From NCBI GenBank assembly GCA_022578965.1, contig MU400533.1, positions 62,001 through 126,000 on the forward strand: a stretch of 64,000 nucleotides of DNA, written 5' to 3'. Numbering within the stretch: position 1 is the first letter of the stretch; each line of letters begins with the position of its first letter. The notes beneath the pieces are model-generated. The model was not told the DNA's origin. It worked only from the letters and a program-made list of their open reading frames with translations, and did no database searches. A program made the position numbers and the translations under genes. Source of the stretch: Xylaria sp. FL1777. Its lineage: Eukaryota > Ascomycota > Sordariomycetes > Xylariales > Xylariaceae. Positions 63,718-64,000 of this stretch are shown here, piece after piece.

Positions 63718-64000
63718 GGAGACAGCAAATTTGAACAACAGGGTAGTATTAACAACAACAAACTCCAACGACGAAATAAAACTCGGTATGGCAGGTTCAG
63801 GCAATGGGAAGGTATTGATGAGGAAGCTTTCGAGGAGAAATTTTCTTCTCAAAATAAGTATTCTTATCCTAGACGAGACCAGTACCCATTCACTCAAAAC
63901 GACTCCTCAACCTTTAAGTTCGAACCTGCAACTTCTCCATGTTACAGAGAACATCGCGTATATGCAAACGAGGTTGCCGTCCCAAAAGCAGAATTCACCT
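63718..64000. other. Right edge, no assigned gene
   Basis: The 3' flank of the PPR gene. On the minus strand a frame open to the window edge ends in a stop near 63921 and could be the last exon of a gene entering from the right. The fragment is too short to identify. Confidence 0.4.

Overview
This window is nuclear DNA from a filamentous ascomycete, most likely a Sordariomycete. The evidence is short introns (mostly 48-120 nt) with GT..AG ends and CTAAC-type branch sites, large single-copy housekeeping genes on both strands, and Pezizomycotina-type families (sphingolipid C9-methyltransferase, CrgA-like RING/LON protein, NmrA-like reductase, long EAF1 with poly-Q). Species cannot be named from sequence alone. 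All coordinates are my own hand-built splice models; every multi-exon model listed as a CDS closes in frame.

Layout, left to right. 0.5-17 kb: five minus-strand genes: ASE1/PRC1 microtubule bundler (503-2873), an NmrA-like NAD(P)-binding protein (4476-5512), PAN1 endocytic scaffold (6505-10954), sphingolipid C9-methyltransferase (11812-13569) and the G-patch splicing factor SPP2 (15541-16608). 18-31 kb: plus-strand EAF1 of the NuA4 complex (17977-22934), then a ~1 kb inverted-repeat mobile element carrying a GGTGGTAGT minisatellite and an assembly gap (23420-24431), MAK11-like ribosome-biogenesis WD40 protein (24627-26123), a gene-poor 3.4 kb stretch, and an INSIG-domain membrane protein (29555-30845). 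33-46 kb: a double-RING plus LON-domain protein (33544-35330), a minus-strand THO1/HPR1 protein fused to a guanylate kinase domain (36462-39169), a decayed APH-type phosphotransferase pseudogene (39801-40750) and the spliceosomal helicase-like aquarius/CWF11 (41797-46266). 46-64 kb: another gene-poor 3.9 kb, eIF4G (50195-54928), DNA polymerase alpha catalytic subunit (56547-61233, minus) and a PPR protein (61829-63717).

Most genes serve core information processing: replication (POL1), mRNA export and transcription coupling (THO1), splicing (SPP2, aquarius), translation initiation (eIF4G), ribosome assembly (MAK11) and chromatin acetylation (EAF1). There is no sign of a biosynthetic cluster, tRNA, rRNA or CRISPR array. 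The points most worth checking are the THO1-guanylate kinase fusion, the young inverted-repeat element with its structured minisatellite, an in-frame 381-nt candidate intron and an 801-nt ATG-free leader in eIF4G, a uORF overlapping the EAF1 start codon, and a short dispersed intergenic motif (TACTGCGTA).
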